A DNA stretch of 64,000 bases from Chionoecetes opilio (Eukaryota > Arthropoda > Malacostraca > Decapoda > Majidae), in assembly GCA_016584305.1 (NCBI GenBank), contig JACEEZ010009483.1, positions 782,501 to 846,500 on the forward strand, read 5' to 3'. The stretch's first letter is position 1. Every line of letters starts with the position of its first letter. Below, piece after piece: positions 23,001-40,752 of this stretch. Under the pieces are notes generated by a model. The model was given only the letters and a program-made list of their open reading frames with translations. It had not been told where the DNA came from and did no database searches. Both the position numbers and the translations under genes were made by a program.

Positions 23001-25490
23001 ATGTGGTGTCGTCACGAGGCGGTGTTTCTCCCTGGCTTTCACTCTGTGTAAGTAACAGCGTGTGTGGGTTGTGTGCTTTCACCCTTCTGGAATGAAGGGA
23101 GACTCCACCCTGCTCTCTACTCTCTCTCTCCCTCCCTCCTGTATAAATATACACACACAAACAATATAACGTAGGTTAAGGCGAGCACCCACGTTGAATT
23201 ACTGCAAGTCCAACCAAGAAAAGACAAAAATACATCAGGTGTTGATGTTAAAAGTGGAGACACTGGCACACTGGAAATGTCAACTGTTGCAGGGACTACG
23301 ACCCGATGACCGAGCAGGTGATACAAAAAAGAAAAAAAAGGGAGGGTAGCAGTTTGGTGGGTACGTACACGCGTCTGTGTGGTGAAAGTATCGTGGGGGG
23401 ATGGAGGGAAGAGAAAGACGAGGAGGAGAGAGCTGAAATAAAGCATTAGAGTTCTGAAAAACTCTTAACTTAAAGAGAATTTGTTGCAAAGTGCTGAGAC
23501 TAAATGTTCTGAATTAAGGTGGTTCAAATTTAATTTGTGTGGATGTGTCCCACAAAGCGGGCACTTTATAGTGACATTTATTTAAGTACTAGTATTGAAA
23601 TAAACCTGTAGGCGGGGAAGCAGCCATTCCACTGCTGTAGACGCAAGACATAATGGAATAACACTAAAGTCACTGACTTTAATTGCTTGTTTCCCTGTGC
23701 GGTAATCTACGTTAGTAGTGTTGAAAAACTTCATGCTGTAAAATTTGAAAATTGTATTTTTACGAATAAAACCAATCTAAGATTAACAAAGTAAGAAAGA
23801 AAACAAAAACAAAACATCATTACAATGAAGTGAGTTTCTCAAGACATGAGTAGAAATCTGCTCCTCGACTTGTAAGAAGACAACCCAGTTAGCACATTTC
23901 GTGGTGGATGACAAGACAATAGAAGACATGCGGAGGGACACACCAACCACGGAGCAGGAACGGTGCCTGTGAAACGCAGTGGAGGCGGCTGTGTGGCGGC
24001 TGACAACGGTAGCCAAGGTGAACAACAGCCTGCACCTCCCTCTTGGATTGCCATCGGAAAACTCTTACGTGTTACATAGGACACGACGCAAAGCTGCCGA
24101 GGACCACGGCTGTTTACCTCCAATATGAACTATCTCAAATTATTTCACTGCCATACATCCATTACCGACATCATTCTTAATTAATACAATGAATACGTAG
24201 TTACCAAATCATGTGTAGCCCCCCAAGGTAATAATGGAGGAGAGTTTCACGTTCGTTTTCAGAGACACCAACTACTTTTTCTTGGCCTACAATAGGTGCT
24301 TGTTCTAATGGTGCTATTTTTATTTGCTCAAAAAAAAAATAATAATAATTAAAAAAAAAAAAAATATATATAAAAAAAAAAAAAAAAAAAAAAAAAACGA
24401 AACCTAACCTAACCTTGTTTTAATGAAATGAAATCAAACCAAACCAAACCTAACCTTACAGGTTTTAAAGAAACCTAACCTTAACCACAAAATAGTTTTT
24501 TTTGGGGGGGGGGTTTGCGCAAAATAAAATTAGCACCATTAGAACAAGCACCTATTGTAGGCCAAGAAAAAGTAGTTGGTGCTCTGAAAACGAACGTGAA
24601 ACTCTCCTCCATTATACCCCCCCCCCCCCCCCGTACAAATATAATTAATAAAAAAATCTTAGCTATATACGTATAGTCACAAATTATCGAGTTAAAATCT
24701 TTCACCAATATCAAACACCTCTACATACACACACACACACACACACACAGCAGTAGATCCTTGGTCTATATAGAATTATATATTCTATATAGACCAAGAG
24801 TAGATCCTTGCGAAACGTAGGCGACGCTGACGGTGGAAGGCACATGACCACCTCCACAACCGGCAAGGTCACGGGGTCATCCAGAGGTTACATACTTACC
24901 GTGGCGGGTCATCACACTACTACGTCATCACCACCACGACCCCGTACAGCCTCATCATACATTTTACCATTCTTAAACTTTCACCGTAAATGACAACACC
25001 AGCGAGGCATTTTCACGTAGTACTGGCATACATTGCAATCTGCAGCGTGTGTATGTGTGTATAAGTGTATGTATGTGTGTATGTGTATGTGTGTGTATGT
25101 GTGTGCGTTGTGTCCTCAGGGTTATTGGGGAGGGTTTTGAGTCGCAGGAGGCACACACTGGGCTGGTGCCTTTAATAACATCACACACAAGACTCGCCCT
25201 CGGGTTTTAAAGGGGTCTGCACCGACAGCCTCTCCGCCGTAACCACCACCACAACCCACCCACGGCCACCATTACACTCAGGCCGCCACATCAACCCCCC
25301 ACACACGCACCACAGCACAATGGCAACCCAGGGGCGTGCTAACAAAGCCCCAGCACACACACACACACACACAGCCCCGCACCGCCAGACACTTGGATCA
25401 CACGTACCGTTTGAAATGTTCCTTAATTCTGTCTTCGTTTATAGTCTCGGGTAAATTTCCAACCCAGAGATGCCGAGTCTCTCTCACCAT
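4770..25490 (-). CDS. split ends (Spen family) 5' part: first RRM, two exons, gene continues to the left
   Basis: The start of a Spen/SHARP-family nuclear RNA-binding transcriptional co-regulator. Family members have three or four N-terminal RRMs and a C-terminal SPOC domain. The coding exons are 25408-25490 and 4770-5087; the split codon CG|G joins them as Arg28. The predicted N-terminus MVRETRHLWVGNLP is close to vertebrate SPEN, with RNP2 (HLWVGNLP) at residues 7-14. Exon 2 gives YGPVQSVKMLP, a Gly-rich loop, then the RNP1 strand ATVAFMDI and KAHKADNRLEDRCLKTTYHE, which closes RRM1 near residue 83. A Pro/Ser/Thr-rich linker follows, to residue 133. RRM2-4 and SPOC are not in the window. 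The start is the only ATG giving the conserved N-terminus. RBM15/nito is less likely, because its first RRM is different and preceded by other sequence. Confidence 0.9.
5218..5358 (-). mobile_element. tRNA-derived SINE, 5'-truncated copy
   Basis: Shares the 3' body of the SINE at 5886-6172: the CGCCTGTAGGC block, the GATGGTTGGCCCTCG block and the GGTGGCACAGGCTGGATTTT block. It lacks the tRNA-like head, as expected for a 5'-truncated retroposition. A poly-T run at its low-coordinate end is the minus-strand poly(A) tail. Confidence 0.6.
5733..5797. repeat. (CT)n microsatellite
   Basis: About 32 CT repeats followed by a short (CA)n run. This is one of the few CT-oriented tracts; most others in this intron are GA on the plus strand. 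Confidence 0.95.
5886..6172 (-). mobile_element. tRNA-derived SINE, near full length
   Basis: Read on the minus strand it begins with GGGGAGGCGGTAGCAAAGTG (tRNA-like head with an A box), then GGTTCAATCCCCG (a B-box match), a body of about 200 bp, and a 20-nt poly(A) tail (poly-T at 5886-5905). Internal pol III promoter plus A-tail is the standard SINE layout. A truncated relative lies at 5218-5358. Target-site duplications were not clear. Confidence 0.75.
6600..6701 (+). CDS. Candidate plus-strand exon inside the spen intron
   Basis: A strong polypyrimidine tract and TTTTAG acceptor lead into an open 102-nt segment that reads MQDVRMVSYKNINTNP and then SSSFRRANKIIDSPGPKL, closed by a GTAACA donor-like site. 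The composition is non-repetitive and protein-like, unlike the surrounding microsatellites. I do not recognise the peptide and no partner exon was found, so this may be a nested gene, an alternative exon or chance. Confidence 0.25.
6881..7057. repeat. (GT)n and (GA)n microsatellites
   Basis: A (GT)n run at about 6881-6916 and a (GA)n run at about 6989-7056, separated by 70 bp of unique sequence. Confidence 0.95.
7350..7400. repeat. (CG)/(AC)n microsatellite
   Basis: A short CGCGCACGCGCG stretch leading into about 20 AC repeats. It sits on the flank of the GC-rich 7.1-8.5 kb island. Confidence 0.9.
9330..9600. repeat. Minisatellite with GAGTGAGTG core
   Basis: Degenerate tandem copies of units such as GAGTGAGTGTGAAAATGAGC and GAGTGGAGCTGAATGAGTGA. 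Minus-strand open frames across it encode only His/Ser/Leu-rich repeats. Confidence 0.8.
10093..10450. repeat. (AAT)n arrays in a duplicated segment
   Basis: Three (AAT)n runs lie next to copies of the same GGGAGGAAGAGACGAGAGG / GTGACGGAGCGAGGCTTG block, so a unit of about 110 bp including the microsatellite has been duplicated. Confidence 0.8.
10786..11525. repeat. Tandem minisatellite of about 35 bp
   Basis: About 18-20 head-to-tail copies of a unit built from GGTTATTCATGAGTACAGCA and CACTAAAAAAAACT. Copies near 10.8-11.0 kb are degenerate, while those from 11.1 to 11.5 kb are almost identical. That gradient suggests recent expansion from the right side. Confidence 0.92.
12286..12340. repeat. 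(GA)n microsatellite
   Basis: Interrupted GA repeat; minus-strand Ser/Leu open frames over it are artefacts. Confidence 0.9.
13010..13250. repeat. Degenerate (CTA)n array
   Basis: CTACTACTAATTCAACCACT-type units, two clear copies at 13047-13115, followed by (CTA)n and (CAC)n runs. A 283-aa plus-strand open frame starting here runs through this and the next GA array; it is low complexity and has no domain. Confidence 0.8.
13673..13751. repeat. (GA)n microsatellite
   Basis: Near-perfect GA repeat of about 38 units. Confidence 0.95.
15168..15448. repeat. (GT)n/(TGTGAG)n array
   Basis: About 280 bp of GT repeat with TTGTGTGAGTGTG variants. Minus-strand Thr-His open frames are artefacts. Confidence 0.92.
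18786..19090. repeat. (GT)n then (CA)n/(ACATACAC)n arrays in opposite orientation
   Basis: A GT tract at 18787-18820 and CA/CATA tracts at 18945-19085 are inverted relative to each other around about 120 bp of unique sequence. Transcripts could fold across them. No gene was recognised. Confidence 0.85.
20316..20799. mobile_element. CCTCCGCC-type dispersed repeat inserted in a retrotransposon 3' tail
   Basis: Begins ACCTCCGCCAACGAAGTTGG and contains TTATGTTTTCACCCCGATCT and a run of TTTGTTTGT units. It ends near GGGCGGAGGTATGCGC. Its flanks, CTCGTAGCTTCCTTATT on the left and TTTTCTTATGTTCTTAT on the right, rejoin to a CR1-like 3' end. It therefore landed in an older tail, and it carries a SINE itself. 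Fragments sharing the CCTCCGCCAAGG motif occur near 40608, 53566 and 54730. Confidence 0.6.
20560..20742 (-). mobile_element. tRNA-derived SINE (second family), minus strand
   Basis: Same family as the copy at 60215-60392. On the minus strand the head reads GCCCGTCAGGGTGGCAAGGT (A-box region) and GGTTCGAGTCCGCC (B box). The 3' end is an (ATCTT)n-type tail. It is flanked by a perfect 13-bp duplication, ACATGGTGAATGA, at 20547-20559 and 20743-20755, which proves retroposition. Confidence 0.85.
20817..20887 (+). mobile_element. CR1-like retrotransposon 3'-end fragment
   Basis: Carries the conserved AGGAACTACCTCTTGTAGG / TAGCTTCCTTA block and a TTCTTATG tail. The same block lies directly behind the retrotransposon ORF at 61642-61727. 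Related fragments are at 9003-9065, 10569-10666, 30013-30090 and 42459-42514. Confidence 0.65.
21679..22288. mobile_element. Merlin-type miniature (non-autonomous) element with 8-bp TSD
   Basis: A 610-bp element with TIRs GGTGCTACTATAGCGTGCGG at both ends (inverted), bounded by a perfect 8-bp duplication CATCCATC (21671-21678 and 22289-22296). The left end repeats the terminal motif ACTATAGCGTGC-GTCTAC three times at about 31-bp spacing. No transposase is present. The termini closely resemble those of the complete Merlin element at 62158-63652 (GGTGCTACTTTAGTATGC), so it may be mobilised by the same enzyme. Confidence 0.85.
24218..24633. mobile_element. Fold-back element with a TTAGG-like loop
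   Basis: Two arms of about 95 bp are inverted copies, sharing TAATGGAGGAGAGTTTCACG and CAATAGGTGCTTGTTCTAAT. The loop holds A-rich runs and AACCTAACCTAACC repeats. A long C run sits at the right edge. No ORF and no clear TSD. Confidence 0.7.
24725..24751. repeat. (AC)n microsatellite
   Basis: Short AC run immediately left of the 39-bp palindromic unit. Confidence 0.9.
24760..24798. mobile_element. 39-bp palindromic unit flanked by an 8-bp duplication
   Basis: Perfect 17-bp inverted arms starting CTTGGTCTATATAGAAT around a 5-bp TATAT centre. The unit is bounded on both sides by AGTAGATC (24752-24759 and 24799-24806). It has the architecture of a transposon insertion but is too small to hold anything except its ends. 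See the units at 28605 and 58101. Confidence 0.65.
25408..25490 (-). CDS. spen coding exon 1 (start codon, first half of RRM1)
   Basis: Encodes residues 1-27 plus two bases of codon 28. The ATG is 25490-25488. The donor after 25408 reads GTACGT. The peptide MVRETRHLWVGNLPETINED holds the beta1 strand (RNP2) of the first RRM, followed by RIKEHFK. Confidence 0.92.
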
Positions 25491-27884
25491 CTTGCTCCAA
25501 CGTGCACATGGGGATGTATCGAGTTATCTCACTCCATATTGAAGCACTCATGTAATTCCTCTCACGCACGAAGGAAAGCAACACCCTTAATTCACGACGT
25601 TCCAAGGTAGACTGATGACGAAGCCGCTCGCGCGAGGTTAGAGTTGGCCGGAGCAGGCTCGCTCACTAGCTCCCACCCCTACTTCTCACTCACACCCCTG
25701 CCTCACTCTACAGCTCTCAAGCCTGCCTCACACCTCTGCCTCACTATAAGCTTCACTATATATAATATATATACCTTATAGTTCTCAACCCTGCCTCAGT
25801 AGCTCTACCCTATCTCACATCCCTGCCTCACACCCTGCCTCAGTAGCTCCCAATCCTGCCTCATTCTTATGTTCTTCTTATGTTCTCATCCCACATTTCA
25901 GTACTCCTAACCCTGCCTTACTTACTACTTACTACTGCCTCACACCCCTGCCTCAGTAACTCACAACCCTGCCTACATCATATACCTCAAAGACTATTCA
26001 ACACTACCTACCAAAACATTTGAATGCACAAGCTACTATTTGGAAGAAGCTACTATTATTTCTTCATTATTGATGATAACTAGGAAATAGAAATTCGAGC
26101 ATTTTTTTTTCAGAATAACAGCAAAAGAAGAAAAAAGAGATGGTCATACAAGATAAAATGATGTGGCAAAACTTAGTGATGAAGGGGATATAAGAGAGGC
26201 TACTTGGAAGTAAGAATACAAAAGAGAAAATAACAAGATATACGAAGAAAGAGACTAAGAAGAATACAACAAAACTTAGAATACAAAAGGGACGATAGCA
26301 AGAAATAAGTCTAGAAATAGTTTCAAGAAAAATATGAAAAAGAAGATAATTAATGGGTAAGAAGACTAAGGAATAATAAACAAATAGAAGATAGAAGATG
26401 AAAGAAGACTAAGAAAAATACAAAAGAAGATAAGACATGAGAAGAAAATAAGAAGACTACAAATAAGAAGATAAAGATATAAAAAAAGGGACAAATTTGT
26501 AGGCTGTTATAAAAATTGGCGTATTGGTAACAACGCATGGCTAAATGGTTACAAATATCTTTGTTCGAACTCTAGGTTGCCAGTTTGGGTGTTAATCTTT
26601 TACATGAGCAGAAAGGAATCAATAGGGATGATAGGAACACTGCACAGAGTAAAGTTTTATCCATATCATGAACTTTTTACCACCATCTTAGGCTAACCAG
26701 CATCCGGGGCTGTACAATAGCTTTATTGTGTCTGTTATTACGTGTTATAAGACGTACCTTATGCTGTTAGACTAGTCTTGTCTTCATACAGTCTATCATT
26801 TGAGGAATATGGATTAATAAGAACGTGTATCCAAGGTAATATTAGCCACCTTTTATGTTGGTGGGAAACAGTCGCCAAAACGAGTCTATCCTGGGTGTAG
26901 CCGCATCAAGCAGATGTACGATGTGTATGCTTTACTTATAGGTTCGTTATATTCAAGCAAGCAATATTTGCAATCATCTGTGACAAAAGATACAGTAGTA
27001 TAGAAAACTAATATCTATAGATTGTGTATACCAAGTACTACGATAAGCCGATGACTGGAAAATATTAAAGAAATAAGTAAATTTCGGGAGATGAAAGTTG
27101 AGTTGCCTCGTCAGTCTAACAACTCCCCGCCTCCGAGGCTCAGAGGCTCTGACTTTCTCTTCTCATTGTATTTGGTGTGTTGTTAGAGCGTGGTTAGTCA
27201 CCCTGTCTCTCTACCACTGTGCTCATTGTAACCCGATGTATATGTGAGGAAGGAAAATGTGGCAAATCTGTGTTGTGAAATAAGCTCAGAGATATACAGC
27301 AAGGCAGTACTACGGACTCATTATTACAAGGAAACTTTACAGATAGATATTAGATAACGGGAGAGGAATTTTTTTTTCTTTCTCTCTCCATTTTGTTTCT
27401 CCTTTGTTTTTCACTTTTCAGGAATATGAGGACGTGCATGACTCCCAGAAATAAGTATGAAGAGAAATTGATCATGGAATGGAAAGTGTGTGTGTGTGTG
27501 TGTTTACCTAGTTACAGCTTACATAAATATAGCTAAACTATAGTTTGATCCCATGGAGGTATAATATTATACCTTTATATATGTGGTCCAGTCTCCATAT
27601 TTATTTATGATAACCAAAATGTTCCTTGCATTTATCAAGTTTTTCCTTGTATTTAAATGTGTGTGTGTGTGTGTGTGTTCAGTTAGCGTCCATAAGCCTA
27701 AGATGATGTGGTGTATCGGTGAAGGCTGGTGGTGTTCTTTACCTCGCCTAGATTCATCATCATTCCTCGGCGTCTCAAGAGGGTCTCGTGATGGTAGATT
27801 TGGCAACAGCGCACTCACCACCAGGCACCAGCTGCTGCTGCTGCTGCTGCTGTGGTGTAATCACCACGGTCTTGTCCACGCGAG

Positions 27885-28135
27885 CTGGCTCGCGATCGCC
27901 AGTTTTACCCTCCCGGAGAGAGCTTGAAGCTCGTATGACCGATCTATGGGTAATGATGGAACCTCACCTCACACACATCCCATTCCTTTGCTCAAGGGGG
28001 ACAGTAACCGGCCGAATTTCTCAGTGAAAAATCCCCGGGGACGAGCAGCTAGGGGCTTGGCAAAGGATCGAACACCGGACCACAGAATGGCACGTGACGG
28101 TCTAACCCACCAAGTCACTTGGCTTGGTGGCGGGG
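27885..28135 (-). mobile_element. tRNA-derived SINE (third family)
   Basis: On the minus strand a tRNA-like head (GACTTGGTGGGTTAGACC as A-box region, GTGTTCGATCC as B box) is followed by a body with CGGCCGGTTACTGTCCCC and CTCTCCGGGAGGGTAAAA. A related copy in the same orientation lies at about 28895-29150. Ends and TSD not resolved. Confidence 0.6.
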
Positions 28136-28154
28136 TGTGTGTGTGTGTTATCAC

Positions 28155-28876
28155 CAGAGATTGGGAAAATATGTGAAGTACATAAAAGATATTTTTTCAC
28201 ATAAAGCAGTGATTTTTGCAAAAAAAAAACCTTAATTATGATTTTTGCTACAAATGTACCTAAAATGGCCTAAATAACAACATTTTTATCCAATCTCTGC
28301 AAATGATAATTTCATGTCCTGTCTGTCTGTCCACTGATGGGGTCAGACTGACAGCGATATTTCAGTCTTCTGATTTATGTCTAATTATTAGAAATGAGTT
28401 AAAAGTTAACAGATTTTGGTGAATGATGCCAGGGGTAACGGGTATATACCGTGCACTGCATCACTGACAGAAAAAAATATTTTCCGCTTTATGTAACTAA
28501 ATACTGAAATTATCTGTAACTGAAATAATTAGACATAAACCATGACTGAAATACCGCTGTCAATCTGACCCATCAGTGGACAGACAGGACATGAATGACT
28601 CACCCAAGGATAGTATATAGTACTATATACTATCCTTGGACTCACCACATCTGCTACCATGGACTAGATTTCAGGGGGAATCCACCCCTGTCCCCCCTGG
28701 GTGCAGGATTGGTTGTGTATCGTTTCTGATTTTGTTTTCCTGCATTTTTCATTGAAATAAAGCACTGCTTAAAATCACATATTTTAGTTTTTCTTATCAC
28801 ATATTTTGGCGAAAATACATAACATAAAAAAATAAAAAAATGGCCTAAATAACAACATTTTTATCCGATCTCTAGA
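28155..28876. mobile_element. Fold-back element with 7-bp TSD
   Basis: Internal inverted blocks GTCCTGTCTGTCTGTCCACT and its complement, and terminal inverted CAGAGATTGG / CCGATCTCTAGAC. A TTATCAC direct repeat flanks both ends (28148-28154 and 28877-28883). It carries the 34-bp palindromic unit at 28605 as a later insertion. No ORF. Confidence 0.6.
28605..28638. mobile_element. 34-bp perfect palindrome flanked by an 8-bp duplication
   Basis: Each 17-nt arm reads CAAGGATAGTATATAGT and the two arms meet with no spacer. GACTCACC lies at 28597-28604 and again at 28639-28646. Termini CAAGGATAGTA match the unit at 58101-58130. An 8-bp duplication is typical of hAT and some other DNA transposons, but the unit has no internal sequence. 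Confidence 0.7.
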
Positions 28877-28894
28877 CTTATCACTCATCGTCTT

Positions 28895-29150
28895 GATCAT
28901 GCGCTGGACTCTTGATCGTCAGCTATTACCCTCCCGGAAAGAGTTTATAACTTTACCTAGAGCTTATAGAAACCAAGGTCTCTTATAGAGACTTGATAGA
29001 AACCTTCACACACCACGCACAACCCTTCCTCTTCATTGGGGACAGCAACTGCTTGCTTTCTCGGGGAAATAAAGGATTGAGCGTGCCTCGAACCCAGAAC
29101 CGCGGAATGGCAGCCTAGACATTACCGTGGATAGTCAAGTTTGTGATTGT
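28895..29150 (-). mobile_element. tRNA-derived SINE (third family), diverged copy
   Basis: Shares with 27885-28135 the TACCCTCCCGG block, the GGGGACAGCAACTG block and a B-box-like GGGTTCGAGGCACG on the minus strand. More degenerate than its neighbour. Confidence 0.5.
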
Positions 29151-29192
29151 GTGATTCAGAACTTAGGTAGGACTTGGGATGCAGCACATAGG

Positions 29193-29898
29193 TACCGTAG
29201 ATAACAGTCAAGTCGCCACCTGCAGTCATGTCGCCAGCCGCCAAATATTACGAATTACAGCATCACTACTGATTTTCTTGTGCCACTGAAGATGTTACAC
29301 AATAGTTTATATCATGACTTTCTATAAGAGGTTTATATAAGCTGGAGTTGGAGCTGGAGTATTATCTACCCTGTTTCAGCGTTGTTTTATGCTTTGTAGC
29401 TGCAAGTATAACTGTTATGCATTTTGCTTCTCAAGTTTTTCTTCGCGCGACGACAGACAGTAGCTCATCACCTTTCGGGCGACAGGACACAAGACTTGCC
29501 AGATCTTTCAAACTTTAATAGAATTTGTTTTCACGTTGGCAGAGGAATTTTGTATATATCCAAGCATCTTCCGCAGGTAATATATATAGACTTGTTTTAC
29601 TTTACCTCTAATTTCCCTGAATTCCCCAGAGTGGCGACTCAACTGTTGGGTTAAAATACTAGCTGGCGACTTTACTGTAGTAGGTATAACAACGTCGCCA
29701 CTCGGTTTTATTTTTATAATTTGTTCATTTATAGCCATACTATGACACAGATGAAGACACAAAATGACACAGACTTTCAAGATAGCCCCTTCTAACTTTC
29801 CTGAAATCATGGATGTACAAATGTAAGTATTAACGCCACCACACGTCTGTAAATAACAAAGAAACGTTGTCCTGGCGACTTTACTGTTATCTACGGTA
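29193..29898. mobile_element. TIR element with termini TACCGTAGATAACAGT
   Basis: Inverted termini TACCGTAGATAACAGTCAAG (left) and the complement of TACCGTAGATAACAGTAAAG (right) enclose 706 bp with a second inner copy of GGCGACTTTACTGTAGTAGG-like sequence. No transposase. The TSD is not certain (GG or AGG). Confidence 0.5.
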
Positions 29899-30483
29899 GG
29901 TAGTTTCGTGAAATTAATAAGGAGTCTTAAAAGATCATACAAATAATTGATAGAGACAAAAGATGGGTGTAGCTGTGTAGGTAAATATATAATAATGTAG
30001 CTATGTTAATTACAGGAATACCTTGAACGTGTAGGTCTACCGGTCTCTTGTAGCTTCCTTATGTTCTTCTGTTGTAATTTTATGTTCTTCGAGTGGTCTA
30101 GGTAGCTGGTATATATCTCAATGATTTATAGAGTGCGTATAATGTTATATGTTGTATTCCTACATCATTCAACAAATATTACGTCCTATAAGAGTTTCAT
30201 CGTTTTCATAAAGTCAGCAATATAATTAAGTAACTTATTATGCATACTGTAGGTAGGCTATTATACGTGCGGCGATGATGGAATAAGGAAACCACTTATG
30301 TATGTTTCAGGTGGTTTTGTTTCTCTCTTTTAACCGACCTATGAAGATACTGATACTTGTTATGTATTTGAAATGGTGTACGTAGCGTCCATAGAATTGT
30401 TGAATAAAGTGAAATCAAAGTGCTGGTATTCGTATCATTAACATCCTTTTCTTTTTGTTAACTTAACAACTTCTCACTGTATA

Positions 30484-30719
30484 GGCGTTTTCTGCGGGGG
30501 ATTTCGCTTGCAAGCGAAAAAAATTTGATTGCTCGAATTTCGATTGCTGTTCAATCATCCAGGGAAGATGATTGCCCGACCCGCAAGAATTTGTTGTTGT
30601 TGCGGCAGCAAGCGAAATGTTTGTTTGGGCACTATAAAATGTATATGGGCACTATAAAAGTGACCACTTGCAATCGAAATTTTTTCGCTTGCAAGCGAAA
30701 TCCCCCACAGAAAACGCCT
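30484..30719. mobile_element. Miniature TIR element with nested palindromic ends
   Basis: About 45-bp TIRs begin AGGCGTTTTCTG and continue with GGGGATTTCGCTTGC. Each TIR contains the perfect 18-bp palindrome TTTCGCTTGCAAGCGAAA, so either end can form its own hairpin. The 235-bp element has no ORF. TSD unclear. Confidence 0.6.
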
Positions 30720-31163
30720 CATGTTGCACCACACTCTTTATTCACTGTTATTTTCATATATACTTTGGATTTTTTTCTGACGCACGTGCTTTCTGCATAC
30801 CACTGCAATTTGTGTGGCTTCATTGCTAAACAACTTGCAACATAACTCACGTATAGCTATATTCCTTTTCCACCTTCGGAGCTGATGTTTTTTTTGTTCC
30901 TTTGATCCAATTTTGCTGATGTAATGTACCTAATATAGGTAAGTGATATGTAATGTCTGTAATGCATAATGTCTATATTATTATAATTATTTTGCGTGTC
31001 TTTAATAATTTATCTCATTATTTCTGTGTTCAAGGGAAAGTGAGCACGAAGTTGGAGTGGAGTTTAAGCGCTCCATGCCACACGTGTAAACATCTGTCAG
31101 CCTATTTCTTGTCCGTCTCACTCCTGGAATATATTGTGCATATTGTTTGGGCAAGAAAGGAAG

Positions 31164-40404
<9,241 letters not shown>

Positions 40405-40752
40405 ACCTGACACTGGTGAGTGTGTTCTCAGTTCAAGGAAGTTGTCTCTTGGTTATTAAGTGGCATAGAAGATTCAGGAAATTCTTAGGTTAACCCTTTT
40501 GCTGCTGGGGCATCAAAGGGGTGTAGCACCTCCTGTGTTGCATGTTTTAAAGAAATTAAAAACAACATATTATTATGTATTGTAATACAAGAGCAGTCTG
40601 TGACCGCATACCTCCGCCAAGGCTGAAAATTATTCCACCACTTGTAAGATACAGTGCTCGACAACATAATGTATACTCTCAACCCCGTCCGTCCAGTTGG
40701 GAAAAAAAAAGTTTATCAATAAAAACAAATATGTAATGCATTCCACTTACCT

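Larger units (their letters stand above)
5088..25407 (-). other. spen intron 1 (20.3 kb), repeat-rich
   Basis: Bounded by spen exon 2 (acceptor) and exon 1 (donor). It contains dozens of microsatellites, several minisatellites, two tRNA-derived SINE families, a Merlin-type miniature element, a palindromic micro-unit and a fold-back element, listed separately. GC-rich islands at about 7.2-8.5 and 17.1-18.0 kb have no recognised gene. I see nothing further in 8.9-9.3, 9.7-10.1, 14.5-15.1, 18.0-18.7, 19.2-20.2, 20.9-21.6 or 22.3-24.2 kb. Confidence 0.85.
25491..31163. other. Intergenic region between spen and METTL1 (divergent starts)
   Basis: Lies upstream of both start codons, so it includes both promoters. 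A moderately CpG-rich stretch at 25.55-25.65 kb is the likely spen promoter area. I saw no clear TATA box for either gene. 25.7-27.4 kb is AT-rich with GCCTCA-type tandem words (25.7-25.98 kb) and no recognised gene. The rest is mobile DNA listed below. Confidence 0.7.

Noticed and set aside
24400..24480. True telomere or chromosome end
   Set aside because: TTAGG-like words are short, degenerate and enclosed by inverted repeats, with unique sequence on both sides.
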